A stretch of 64,000 bases of DNA. It comes from Streptomyces sp. NBC_01716. GTDB lineage: Bacteria; Actinomycetota; Actinomycetes; Streptomycetales; Streptomycetaceae. This document shows positions 51,508 to 64,000 of this stretch, piece by piece (the first letter of the stretch is position 1; each line of letters starts with the position of its first letter). The DNA lies in the NCBI RefSeq assembly GCF_036248275.1, contig NZ_CP109181.1, forward strand, positions 7,440,001 through 7,504,000, given 5' to 3'. A program made the position numbers and the translations under genes. Under the pieces are notes generated by a model. That model did no database searches. It was not told the DNA's origin and was given only the letters and a program-made list of their open reading frames with translations.

Positions 51508-51957
51508 TCAGCGCCAGCCGAAGAGCGTGTCGCCGGACTTCACTTCGCCGTCCCGGACGACATCCGTCAGCGCCTCGGCGCCCGCGTCCAGGGCCACCAC
51601 CGGACACACCGGGGACTTGCCGGCGGCCTCGACATCGACGGGATTCCAGCGCACGACACCCTGCCCGCGCCGCACGGTGTCGCCCTTGGCGACGAGGAGT
51701 TCGAACCCCGCGCCGTTGAGCTGGACCGTGTCGATACCGAGGTGCGTCAGCACACCGTGCCCCTCGGAGTCGAGAACGACGAAGGCGTGGGGATGAAGGG
51801 AGACGACGACCCCGTCGACCGGCGCGACGGCCTCGGACGGCTCCCGCACAGGGTCGATCGCGGTACCGGGGCCCACCATCGCATCGGAGAACACCGGATC
51901 CGGCACAGCCGCGAGTCCGATGGCGCGTCCGGCAAGCGGGGACGTCACGCTGGTCAT
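51508..51957 (-). CDS. crr: PTS enzyme IIA (glucose-type, Crr)
   Basis: 149-residue EIIA-Glc/Crr protein that accepts phosphate from HPr and passes it to EIIB of the N-acetylglucosamine permease. The phospho-accepting His72 is in LTHLGIDTV and the assisting His57 in HPHAFVV; their 15-residue spacing matches E. coli His75/His90. GDTVRRGQGVVRWN and KSGDTLFGW are family-typical. GGGAGG precedes the ATG. It is the first gene of crr-ptsI and is divergent from the rRNA operon. Confidence 0.95.
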   Translation of the reverse strand: MTSVTSPLAGRAIGLAAVPDPVFSDAMVGPGTAIDPVREPSEAVAPVDGVVVSLHPHAFVVLDSEGHGVLTHLGIDTVQLNGAGFELLVAKGDTVRRGQGVVRWNPVDVEAAGKSPVCPVVALDAGAEALTDVVRDGEVKSGDTLFGWR

Positions 51958-52540
51958 GGGGGCCTCCCAGGGGCGGAGATTCGTCTGCCGTCGTCACCGC
52001 CTGTCATGGGACGACGTACCGTTCAGAAGCGTAAGTCATATGAAGTGCCGGTTCCGCCCGAGAGCTGCCAGTTGGCGGGTCTCACCAGGGGCGGAAAACG
52101 ATTTGCCTGCCAACAGGGACGGCATGTACTGTCATACCCCTGCCTGACGCTAACGCGACTTCGAGTCGGCGGTCGGCAGCACCTATCAAGTCAGAAACTC
52201 TCTCGGATTACTGCTTCCGCATGCCTGCGGAAGGTGTGGTCAGAGGAAGTCAAAAGGCCTGCTAGTGTTTGAAACGCAAGACAGCAGGACCGAAGGGAAA
52301 GCCCGGAGGGGCCCGGAGACGGGACCGAAGGAAGCGTCCGTTCCTTGAGAACTCAACAGCGTGCCAAAAGTCAACGCCAGATATGTTGATACCCCGGCCT
52401 GGTCCACCTGTTTGGTGGGTTGGGTTTGGGTTCCTTTGATAGAAACACAGCGAGGACGCTGTGAACACCGGGTCTTATTCCGTCCTGGTGTTCCGCTCTC
52501 GTGGTGTCACCCGTGCTCTTCAATGGGTACGGGCAGAGCA
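51958..52540 (+). promoter_or_regulatory. rRNA operon promoter and leader region (583 bases, no gene)
   Basis: Shared by divergent crr and the rRNA operon. Two promoter-like sequences point to 16S: TTGCCT (52103-52108), 18 bases, TACTGT (52127-52132); and TGGTCA (52238-52243), 19 bases, TAGTGT (52263-52268). A hairpin CTTCCGCA-tgcc-TGCGGAAG is at 52214-52233. A boxA-like antitermination element TTGAGAACTCAACAG lies at about 52345-52359. Promoter boxes are weak matches and low confidence individually. Confidence 0.5.
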
Positions 52541-57498
<4,958 letters not shown>

Positions 57499-57577
57499 AG
57501 TTGCTCGCGTCCACTGTGTTAGTTCTGAGACAACGAACAGGCTGTGCTGTCATCCACCTGTTTGTGTGTTTCGCAGT

Positions 57578-57695
57578 GTTTCGGTGGTCATTGCGTGAGG
57601 GAAACGCCCGGTTACATTCCGAACCCGGAAGCTAAGCCTTTCAGCGCCGATGGTACTGCAGGGGGGACCCTGTGGGAGAGTAGGACGCCGCCGAA
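57578..57695 (+). rRNA. rrf: 5S ribosomal RNA
   Basis: About 118 bases starting GTTTCGGTGGTCATTGCGTG and ending GACGCCGCCGAAC, with the conserved CATTCCGAACCCGGAAGCTA arm. The 57499-57577 spacer before it has no tRNA. Confidence 0.95.
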
Positions 57696-57710
57696 CAATT
57701 CTTTGTCGGG

Positions 57711-57740
57711 AGTGCCCCGCACCTTTTGGTGCGGGGCACT
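57711..57740 (+). terminator. rRNA operon terminator
   Basis: A perfect 13-bp stem AGTGCCCCGCACC (57711-57723) with its complement at 57728-57740 and a TTTT loop, just after 5S. Confidence 0.85.
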
Positions 57741-57832
57741 TCTGCGTTCAAGACCCCACGGCGTCCGTAGGCCAACCGTCCGGGTAGGGTCAGGGGGCAT
57801 CATCGGCACATCCCCGCACAGGAGGCCCCCGG

Positions 57833-58441
57833 GTGGAGGTTCAGGAGACCCGCGTCCAGACGGATCGGGTGTTCACCATCCCCAACATCCTGAGCATGGC
57901 TCGCCTCCTCGGTGTGCCGCTCTTCCTGTGGCTCATCCTCCGTCCCGAGTTCGGCGGGCCGAACAGCGACGGCTGGGCATTGCTCGTCCTGATGCTCAGC
58001 GGGGTGACCGACTATCTCGACGGCATGCTCGCCCGCCGCTGGAACCAGATCAGCAGTCTGGGGCGGCTCCTGGACCCCGCGGCCGACCGTCTGTACATCC
58101 TTTCCACCCTTGCCGGCCTGACCTGGCGCGAGATCCTCCCCCTCTGGCTCACCGCGGCTCTCCTGGCCCGCGAGCTGATGCTGCTGGTGATGGTGGGAAT
58201 CCTCCGCAGGCACGGCTATCCGCCTCCCCAGGTGAACTTCTTGGGAAAGGCAGCTACCTTCAACTTGATGTATGCCTTCCCGTTGCTACTACTCAGCGAC
58301 GGGAGCGGATGGCTCGCATCGCTTGCCGAAGTTTTCGGATGGGCGTTCGCTGGATGGGGTACAACTCTCTATTGGTGGGCAGGGATCCTCTACGTGGTCC
58401 AGGTCCGCCGGCTCGTCAGAGCGGACAGAGTGGCCGATTGA
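57833..58441 (+). CDS. CDP-alcohol phosphatidyltransferase (PgsA2-like)
   Basis: 202-residue integral membrane enzyme transferring a phosphatidyl group from CDP-diacylglycerol to an alcohol. GTG start at 57833 with AGGAGG upstream. The catalytic CDP-OH-P motif D-x2-DG-x2-AR-x8-G-x3-D-x3-D is intact (DYLDGMLARRW, then GRLLDPAADR). About five to six transmembrane helices. The acceptor (glycerol-phosphate, inositol-phosphate or other) cannot be told; the mycobacterial gene in the same relative position is pgsA2 (Rv1822). The downstream gene follows by 110 bases. Confidence 0.88.
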   Translation: MEVQETRVQTDRVFTIPNILSMARLLGVPLFLWLILRPEFGGPNSDGWALLVLMLSGVTDYLDGMLARRWNQISSLGRLLDPAADRLYILSTLAGLTWREILPLWLTAALLARELMLLVMVGILRRHGYPPPQVNFLGKAATFNLMYAFPLLLLSDGSGWLASLAEVFGWAFAGWGTTLYWWAGILYVVQVRRLVRADRVAD

Positions 58442-58551
58442 GCTCGTCGATGTGGTGCCGTGCAGTGTCGCCGGCCCGCACCTGATGCCTTACGGCCTGT
58501 CCAGATGGGTGACGTCGGCGAGACCGTCTCTTCAAGGAGGACGCTTCCGAC

Positions 58552-61047
58552 ATGAAGGCCGTCGTGATGGCTGGCGGCGAGGGCACGCGCCTTCGCCCCA
58601 TGACCTCAAGCATGCCCAAGCCGTTGTTGCCGGTGGCGAATCGGCCAATCATGGAGCATGTGCTGCGATTGCTCAAGCGGCACGGACTCAGTGAAACCGT
58701 GGTCACCGTTCAGTTCCTCGCTTCTCTCGTGAAGAACTATTTCGGTGACGGCGAAGAGCTTGGAATGGAGCTCACCTATGCCAATGAGGAGAAGCCGCTC
58801 GGCACTGCGGGGAGTGTGAAGAACGCCGAAGAGGCGCTCAAGGACGATGCTTTTCTCGTCATTTCCGGTGACGCTCTCACCGACTTCGACCTGACGGACC
58901 TCATCGCCTTCCACAAGGAGAAGGGCGCGCTGGTCACGGTGTGCCTGACCCGGGTGCCGAACCCGCTGGAGTTCGGTATCACGATCGTGGACGAAGAGGG
59001 AAAGGTGGAGCGCTTCCTGGAGAAGCCCACCTGGGGCCAGGTGTTCTCGGACACCGTCAACACGGGCATCTATGTGATGGAGCCCGAAGTGTTCGACTAC
59101 GTCGAGGCCGACACCTCTGTGGACTGGTCGGGCGACGTCTTCCCTCAGCTCATGAAAGAGGGCAAGCCCGTCTACGGCTATATCGCCGAGGGCTACTGGG
59201 AGGACGTCGGGACGCACGAGAGTTATGTGAAAGCCCAGGCGGATGTCCTGGAGGGCAAGGTCGACGTCGATCTCGACGGTTTCGAGATCTCGCCCGGAGT
59301 GTGGGTCGCCGAAGGCGCCGAGGTCCATCCCGACGCCGTTCTCCGCGGTCCGCTCTACATCGGTGACTACGCCAAGGTCGAGGCGGACGCCGAGATCCGC
59401 GAGCACACCGTCATCGGCTCCAACGTGGTCGTCAAATCCGGGGCCTTTCTCCATCGCGCCGTCGTGCACGACAACGTCTACATCGGGCAGCACAGCAATC
59501 TGCGTGGCTGTGTGATCGGCAAGAACACCGACATCATGCGTGCCTCCCGGATCGAGGACGGCGCGGTCATCGGTGACGAGTGCCTTGTCGGTGAAGAATC
59601 GATTATCCAGGGCAATGTCCGGGTGTATCCGTTCAAGACCATCGAGGCCGGCGCGTTCGTCAACACCTCGGTGATCTGGGAGTCCAGAGGACAGGCGCAT
59701 CTCTTCGGAGCGCGTGGGGTCTCCGGGATTCTCAACGTGGAGATCACGCCCGAGCTGGCTGTCCGGCTGGCAGGGGCGTACGCCACGACCCTCAAGAAGG
59801 GCTCCACGGTCACCACCGCGCGCGACCACTCGCGTGGTGCGCGCGCGCTCAAGCGGGCGGTGATCTCCGCCCTCCAGGCCAGCGCCATCGATGTACGGGA
59901 CCTGGAGAACGTCCCGCTGCCGGTGGCACGGCAGCAGACGGGCCGTGGCAGTGCCGGCGGCATCATGATCCGTACGACGCCGGGTGTGCCCGACTCCGTG
60001 GACATCATGTTCTTCGACGAACGGGGTGCCGACCTCTCGCAGGCCGGCCAGCGCAAGCTGGACCGGGTCTACGCGAGGCAGGAGTACCGCAGGGCCTTCC
60101 CCGGCGAGATCGGGGACCTGCACTTCCCCGCGAGCGTCTTCGACTCGTACACCGGCTCGCTGCTCCGGAATGTCGACACGTCCGGGATCGCCGAGGCCGG
60201 GCTCAAGGTCGTCGTGGACGCGTCCAACGGCAGTGCGGGGCTTGTTCTGCCCAGCCTTCTCGGGCGGCTCGGGGTCGACGCGCTGACCATCAATCCCGGC
60301 CTCGACGAGGCGCGGCCGACCGAGACCGTGGAGTCGCGCAGGTCCGGTCTGGTCAGGCTGGGCGAGATCGTGGCGTCGGCGCGGGCGTCCTTCGGGGTGC
60401 GCTTTGACCCCGTGGGCGAGCGGCTGTCGCTCGTGGACGAGCGCGGACGGATCATCGAGGACGACCGTGCCCTGCTGGTGCTGCTCGACCTGGTCGCCGC
60501 CGAGCGGCGCAGCGGGCGGGTGGCGCTGCCCGTCACGACCACCAGAATCGCCGAGCAGGTCGCCGCGTACCACGGGACCCAGGTGGAGTGGACGACCACG
60601 TCGCCCGACGACCTCACGAGGGTCGGCAGGGAGGATTCCACGATCTTCGGCGGTGACGGACGCGGTGCGTTCATCGTCCCGGAGTTCAGCAGTCTGCTGG
60701 ACGGCACGGCGGCCTTCGTACGGCTGCTGGGTCTGGTCGCCCGTACACAGCTCACGCTCAGCCAGATCGACGCCCGCATTCCGCGCGCCCATGTGCTGCG
60801 CAGGGATCTGGCCACCCCCTGGGCCGTCAAGGGTCTGGTCATGCGGCGGGTGGTGGAGGCGGCCGGCGAGCGGGACGTCGACACGACCGACGGCATCCGG
60901 GTCGTGGAGGCCGACGGACGCTGGGTGATGGTGCTTCCCGCGCCCGCCGAGGCCGTCACCCATCTGTGGGCCGAGGGACCGGACGACGCCTCCGCCCAGG
61001 CGCTGCTCGACGAGTGGTCCGCGGTCGTGGACAGCGCAGGTCAGTGA
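58552..61047 (+). CDS. Mannose-1-phosphate guanylyltransferase fused to a degenerate phosphomannomutase-like domain
   Basis: 831-residue two-domain protein starting MKAVVMAGGEGTRLRPM with AGGAGG upstream. Residues 1-235 are a nucleotidyltransferase with GGEGTRLRP, KPLLPVANRPIMEHVL, GDALTDFDLTDL and EGYWEDVGTHESYVKAQ; 240-370 are a left-handed beta-helix (hexapeptide repeats such as YIGDYAKVEADAEIREHTVI). Residues 380-831 resemble a phosphohexomutase, but where TASHNP should be there is RTTPGVPDSVD, and where DGDGDR should be there is FDPVGERL, so the phosphoserine and metal site are missing. It supplies GDP-mannose for ppm1-type glycosylation; the second domain may be regulatory. It corresponds to what I recall as SCO1388. 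Confidence 0.88.
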   Translation: MKAVVMAGGEGTRLRPMTSSMPKPLLPVANRPIMEHVLRLLKRHGLSETVVTVQFLASLVKNYFGDGEELGMELTYANEEKPLGTAGSVKNAEEALKDDAFLVISGDALTDFDLTDLIAFHKEKGALVTVCLTRVPNPLEFGITIVDEEGKVERFLEKPTWGQVFSDTVNTGIYVMEPEVFDYVEADTSVDWSGDVFPQLMKEGKPVYGYIAEGYWEDVGTHESYVKAQADVLEGKVDVDLDGFEISPGVWVAEGAEVHPDAVLRGPLYIGDYAKVEADAEIREHTVIGSNVVVKSGAFLHRAVVHDNVYIGQHSNLRGCVIGKNTDIMRASRIEDGAVIGDECLVGEESIIQGNVRVYPFKTIEAGAFVNTSVIWESRGQAHLFGARGVSGILNVEITPELAVRLAGAYATTLKKGSTVTTARDHSRGARALKRAVISALQASAIDVRDLENVPLPVARQQTGRGSAGGIMIRTTPGVPDSVDIMFFDERGADLSQAGQRKLDRVYARQEYRRAFPGEIGDLHFPASVFDSYTGSLLRNVDTSGIAEAGLKVVVDASNGSAGLVLPSLLGRLGVDALTINPGLDEARPTETVESRRSGLVRLGEIVASARASFGVRFDPVGERLSLVDERGRIIEDDRALLVLLDLVAAERRSGRVALPVTTTRIAEQVAAYHGTQVEWTTTSPDDLTRVGREDSTIFGGDGRGAFIVPEFSSLLDGTAAFVRLLGLVARTQLTLSQIDARIPRAHVLRRDLATPWAVKGLVMRRVVEAAGERDVDTTDGIRVVEADGRWVMVLPAPAEAVTHLWAEGPDDASAQALLDEWSAVVDSAGQ

Positions 61048-61145
61048 CCTGATCACGGTGTGCCGGAGGGCGGCGGGCCGCCGCCCTCCGGCACACCGGT
61101 GGGGCCATTCGGCGGTAGTGACCGCGCCGTGCGACGATGTGCGGC

Positions 61146-62075
61146 ATGCCGCAGCACCCCCCCATTCGGAGCACACCCTCGCCACCCCCGCGTCCTGACG
61201 CGTCCATGTCGCTGCTGAACAATGTGATGGACCACAGCCTGGACGACGGTTACGCCGAGGCGGCGGCTCGCAGGGACGCCGAGGACGGGGGAATGCCCCG
61301 TACGCTCCGGGCGAAGCTAGGTCTGGCGGCGGGGCTCGTACTGGCCGCGCTGGTGGTCACCGTGGGCGCCGCCGAGGCGCGGATCGACGCCCCGGTCGTC
61401 GCCAAGGAGCGCGAGGAGCTCATCGAGCGGATCGACGCCGAGACGTCCTCCGCGGACGCCCTCGAACGCACGGTGGACAAGCTCCGTGACGAGGTGGGTG
61501 TCCGGCAGCGTGAGGCGCTGCGGGAACACGGCGGCGAACAGGGCGAACTCGTCGCCCTGTTGTCGGGCTCCACCGAGGTCGAGGGGCCGGGTGTGAAGCT
61601 CGTCGTCGACGACGCCAAGTCCGCCGGTGAGAGCGCGGGCGGGCCCCGGGAGAGCAGCAACTTCTCGGACACGGGGCGGGTCAGGGACCGGGACATGCAG
61701 CAGATCGTCAACGGCCTCTGGGAGTCGGGGGCCGAGGCGGTGTCCATCAACGGCCAGCGTCTGACGGCTCTTTCGGCGATCAGGGCCGCCGGTGAGGCCA
61801 TACTGGTCGACAACAAGCCGCTGGTGCCGCCGTACACGGTGCTGGCCGTGGGGGACGGGAACAACCTGAGCACCGCGTTCCAGGACAGTGCCGACGGCCA
61901 GTACCTGCACTCGTTGCAGGAGAACTTCGGTGTCCGCACCAGCATTTCCGCCCAGGAGACGGTACGTCTTCCTGCCGCGCCGAGCCTGATCGTACGTACA
62001 GCAGAGCCGAAGGCCGCCGACCCGGGGAAGGGCGACGGAGAGGCCACGGCAGAAACAGGGAAGGGCACATCGTGA
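61146..62075 (+). CDS. DUF881 membrane-anchored protein (first copy)
   Basis: 309 residues from an ATG at 61146; an ATG at 61206 (MSLLNNVMDHSLDDGY) is also possible and there is no decisive ribosome site. One membrane helix at about residues 60-80 (LGLAAGLVLAALVVTVGAAE) is followed by a coiled coil (VAKEREELIERIDAETSSAD) and the extracytoplasmic DUF881 domain: EGPGVKLVVDD, IVNGLWESGAEAVSINGQRL and PPYTVLAVGDGNNLSTAFQD. Function unknown. It is coupled by GTGA overlap to sbp and through it to a second DUF881 gene, mirroring Rv1823-Rv1824-Rv1825. Confidence 0.85.
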   Translation: MPQHPPIRSTPSPPPRPDASMSLLNNVMDHSLDDGYAEAAARRDAEDGGMPRTLRAKLGLAAGLVLAALVVTVGAAEARIDAPVVAKEREELIERIDAETSSADALERTVDKLRDEVGVRQREALREHGGEQGELVALLSGSTEVEGPGVKLVVDDAKSAGESAGGPRESSNFSDTGRVRDRDMQQIVNGLWESGAEAVSINGQRLTALSAIRAAGEAILVDNKPLVPPYTVLAVGDGNNLSTAFQDSADGQYLHSLQENFGVRTSISAQETVRLPAAPSLIVRTAEPKAADPGKGDGEATAETGKGTS

Positions 62076-62404
62076 TCGCGGTACTTGGCCTCGTCGTGGG
62101 AGTCGTGGTCGGACTGTTGGTTCGACCCGAAGTGCCGGCGGTGGTCGAGCCCTATCTGCCGATCGCCGTCGTCGCCGCTCTCGACGCGGTCTTCGGGGGG
62201 CTGCGGGCCATGCTCGACGGGATCTTCGTCGACAAGGTGTTCGTGGTGTCGTTCCTGTCGAACGTGGTGGTTGCCGCGCTCATCGTGTTCCTCGGTGACA
62301 AGCTCGGCGTGGGCGCGCAGTTGTCCACCGGTGTGGTCGTCGTGTTCGGTATCCGGATCTTCTCCAACGCTGCCGCGATCCGCCGGCACGTGTTCCGGGC
62401 GTGA
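62072..62404 (+). CDS. sbp: Small basic protein Sbp (DUF1290)
   Basis: 110-residue membrane protein with three hydrophobic segments: IAVLGLVVGVVVGLLV, LPIAVVAALDAVFGGL and VVSFLSNVVVAALIVFLGDK. The conserved core AALDAVFGGLRAMLDGIFVD and STGVVVVFGIRIFSNAAAIR identifies the Sbp/DUF1290 family. Starts and stops overlap with both DUF881 neighbours as GTGA, so the three are translated together and may form one membrane complex. Function unestablished. Confidence 0.9.
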   Translation: MIAVLGLVVGVVVGLLVRPEVPAVVEPYLPIAVVAALDAVFGGLRAMLDGIFVDKVFVVSFLSNVVVAALIVFLGDKLGVGAQLSTGVVVVFGIRIFSNAAAIRRHVFRA

Positions 62405-63207
62405 GGCCGATGAACAGCGAAGAGCCCTCGCGGGACCAGCAGCCGTCGCAGTCACAGCAGTCACCGCAGCTCCCCGAGGCGCGCCAGCAGATGACGGGCC
62501 GTCAGCGGCTGGCGGCCGGCCTCTGGCCCCCGCGCGTCACCCGGGCCCAACTCATCGTCGCCGTACTGCTGTTCGTGCTGGGTCTGGGGCTGGCCATTCA
62601 GGTCCGTTCGACCAACGACGACAGTGCCCTGCGCGGCGCGCGCCAGGAGGACCTCGTACGGATCCTGGACGAGCTCGACGGCCGTACCCAGCGGCTGGAG
62701 GACGAGAAGCAGCGTCTGGACGACCAGCAGACGGAGCTGGAGACCAGCTCCGACCAGGCCGAGGAGGCGCGTAAGCAGACGCGGGAGAAGGCGCAGCAGC
62801 TCGGCATCCTGGCCGGTACGGTCGCCGCCCGGGGCCCCGGGATCACGCTGACCGTCCGGGACGACGGCGGCTCCGTCGACTCCGACATGCTGCTCGACGC
62901 GATCCAGGAGCTGCGGGCGGCCGGGGCCGAGGCGATCCAGGTGAACGGGGTCCGAGTCGTCGCCGCGACATATTTCTCCGGTAGTGACGGTGACATCGAG
63001 GTGGACGGGAAGCAGATCAGTGCGCCGTACCGTTTCAAGGTGATCGGCAAGCCGCAGGATCTGGAACCCGCGCTCAACATCCCCGGAGGTGTGGTGCAGA
63101 CATTGGAAAGAGAGCAGGCCACAGCCACAGTGGCGGCGTCGGATGAGATCGTCGTGGACGCCTTGCGACCGGCTCGGCGGCCTGACTACGCTCGGTCGTC
63201 GTCGTAG
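62401..63207 (+). CDS. DUF881 membrane-anchored protein (second copy)
   Basis: 268 residues from the GTG at 62401, which overlaps the sbp stop; an ATG at 62410 is possible. A Gln/Ser-rich cytoplasmic tail, one membrane helix (LIVAVLLFVLGLGLAIQV, about residues 50-67), a long coiled coil (ILDELDGRTQRLEDEKQRLD...) and the DUF881 domain with ARGPGITLTVRDDGG, AIQELRAAGAEAIQVNGVRV and APYRFKVIGKPQDL. Same overall plan as the first copy but a longer coiled coil. 63208-63400 downstream has no gene. Confidence 0.88.
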   Translation: MRPMNSEEPSRDQQPSQSQQSPQLPEARQQMTGRQRLAAGLWPPRVTRAQLIVAVLLFVLGLGLAIQVRSTNDDSALRGARQEDLVRILDELDGRTQRLEDEKQRLDDQQTELETSSDQAEEARKQTREKAQQLGILAGTVAARGPGITLTVRDDGGSVDSDMLLDAIQELRAAGAEAIQVNGVRVVAATYFSGSDGDIEVDGKQISAPYRFKVIGKPQDLEPALNIPGGVVQTLEREQATATVAASDEIVVDALRPARRPDYARSSS

Positions 63208-63400
63208 TGGGGCGGGGGCGCATGCGGACCCGGGGACCAGGGCAGAAGGTTCCGGGGGGTCGGCGCACATTCCGCATGGTGCGTGGTGGAAACTGTCTGA
63301 TGGTTACGGACGTTGTGAAGATGTCCGAGTCGGCAGGTGTGTTCATTCAGGGTTCGTCCTGCCCCACGGGCGGGTCTGTTCAGGTCAAGGGGAATCGCCC

Positions 63401-64000
63401 GTGAAGTTGTTTGGAAAGTTGTTCGGCAGGAGTGCACGCGAGGACGGCGGCAACGCCCGCCATCGCGCACCGCGCCATGGCCAGGAAGAGGAGCAGGGCG
63501 GCGAGCGTCCGCTCTTCCGTGACGAGGTCGGCGGCCCCGGAGGGGGCGACGCGGGCGGTCACGGCGCGTCATCTGTTGACCCCGCGAGTTCTGGCGGCAT
63601 AGGTTTCGGTGGACCATCAACCTCAAGTACGGGTGGAGGGTTTCCCCCCGGTCAGGAGGGTCCGTCCATGGTTTGTACGAGGTGCGGGCACCGCAACACG
63701 CAGGACAGCCGTTTCTGTTCCAACTGTGGTGCGCCGCTGAGGGCGGGGGCCCCTGCGGAGCGCCCCTCGGAGACGACCTCCACCATCTCGATCTCGGGCC
63801 TTGAGGCGTACGAGGCGGAGGCAACCGGTCAGACGGCCGTTCCCTCGCTCTCGCCGGAGGCACAGGCCGCGGTGGACGCGCTGCCCATCGGCTCCGCGCT
63901 GCTGGTCGTACGTCGCGGTCCGAACTCGGGCAGCCGGTTCCTGCTGGACGGCGATCTGACGACGGCCGGAAGGCACCCGCAGAGCGACATCTTCCTCGAC
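63401..64000 (+). CDS. Zinc-ribbon/FHA protein, GarA-like (3' end outside window)
   Basis: GTG at 63401, with AAGGGG eight bases upstream, opens at least 200 residues to the right edge. The first ~85 residues are disordered and Gly-rich (KLFGKLFGRSAREDGG at the start). A CTRCGHRNTQ...FCSNCGAPL zinc ribbon follows at about residues 92-112. Then ETTSTISISG (about 124) resembles the ETTS phosphorylation motif that PknB/PknG modify in GarA and OdhI, and an FHA domain begins with LVVRRGPNSGSRFLLDGDL and AGRHPQSDIFLD. GarA binds and regulates 2-oxoglutarate metabolism enzymes. GarA itself has no zinc ribbon, so this is an extended form. Confidence 0.88.
   Translation, partial: MKLFGKLFGRSAREDGGNARHRAPRHGQEEEQGGERPLFRDEVGGPGGGDAGGHGASSVDPASSGGIGFGGPSTSSTGGGFPPGQEGPSMVCTRCGHRNTQDSRFCSNCGAPLRAGAPAERPSETTSTISISGLEAYEAEATGQTAVPSLSPEAQAAVDALPIGSALLVVRRGPNSGSRFLLDGDLTTAGRHPQSDIFLD

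Noticed and set aside
51958..52260. DasR site upstream of crr
   Set aside because: The best candidate near 52075-52090 (GGGTCTCACCAG) has the wrong spacing between half-sites and poor flanks.

Overview
The window is chromosomal DNA of a Streptomyces. The evidence is very high GC with strong third-position G/C bias, frequent GTG starts, RbpA, a conservon, a tRNA-free 16S-23S-5S operon with typical Streptomyces rRNA sequence, and a gene order that I recall as matching the S. coelicolor SCO1387-SCO1430 region (chiD, ppm1, fxsA, rbpA, acetoacetyl-CoA synthetase, ptsI/crr, pgsA-like, manC-like). The locus comparison is from memory, not from a search.

Layout. (1) 1-3.4 kb: a low-density accessory strip of very small genes (two Cys-rich zinc-type proteins, a short GntR repressor with its own operator repeats, a small XRE repressor, hypotheticals) that looks like the end of an actinomycete integrative element; most of it would lie left of the window. 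A start-less gene remnant sits at its border with core DNA. (2) 3.4-12.3 kb: TetR regulator, secreted chitinase ChiD under a DasR-type operator, acyl-CoA dehydrogenase, Lrp regulator, amidohydrolase, a long structured leader before polyprenol-phosphate-mannose synthase, FxsA, and RbpA with a SigR-type promoter. (3) 12.5-19.7 kb: yczE-GDPD-MFS operon divergent from a MocR regulator, then a degenerate FtsK/TraB-like protein with a tiny membrane partner, and an ankyrin protein. (4) 19.9-28.9 kb: a HEAT-repeat protein and a chain of four stop/start-overlapping genes (two GT4 glycosyltransferases, an SGNH hydrolase, a fused 5-oxoprolinase). (5) 28.9-36.5 kb: a three-subunit SMC-like operon resembling MksF-MksE-MksB (Wadjet JetA-JetB-JetC) with no nuclease subunit; this is the most interesting system here. 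(6) 36.6-43.8 kb: small membrane protein, a complete conservon (sensor kinase, roadblock, DUF742, GTPase), DUF962, a VanX-type dipeptidase and a Nudix hydrolase. (7) 43.9-52 kb: GH31 glycosidase, acetoacetyl-CoA synthetase, a MITE inserted exactly at that gene's stop codon, a hypothetical protein, and crr-ptsI of the phosphotransferase system. (8) 52-57.7 kb: rRNA operon. (9) 57.8-64 kb: CDP-alcohol phosphatidyltransferase, mannose-1-phosphate guanylyltransferase fused to a catalytically degenerate phosphomannomutase-like domain, two DUF881 proteins flanking Sbp, and the start of a zinc-ribbon/FHA protein with a GarA-type phosphorylation motif; this mirrors mycobacterial Rv1822-Rv1827 without gcvH.

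The core genes serve three themes: N-acetylglucosamine/chitin and sugar uptake signalling (chiD, crr, ptsI), mannose and polyprenol glycosylation (manC-like, ppm1, GT4 pair), and chromosome or cell-envelope organisation (SMC-like operon, FtsK-like protein, conservon).
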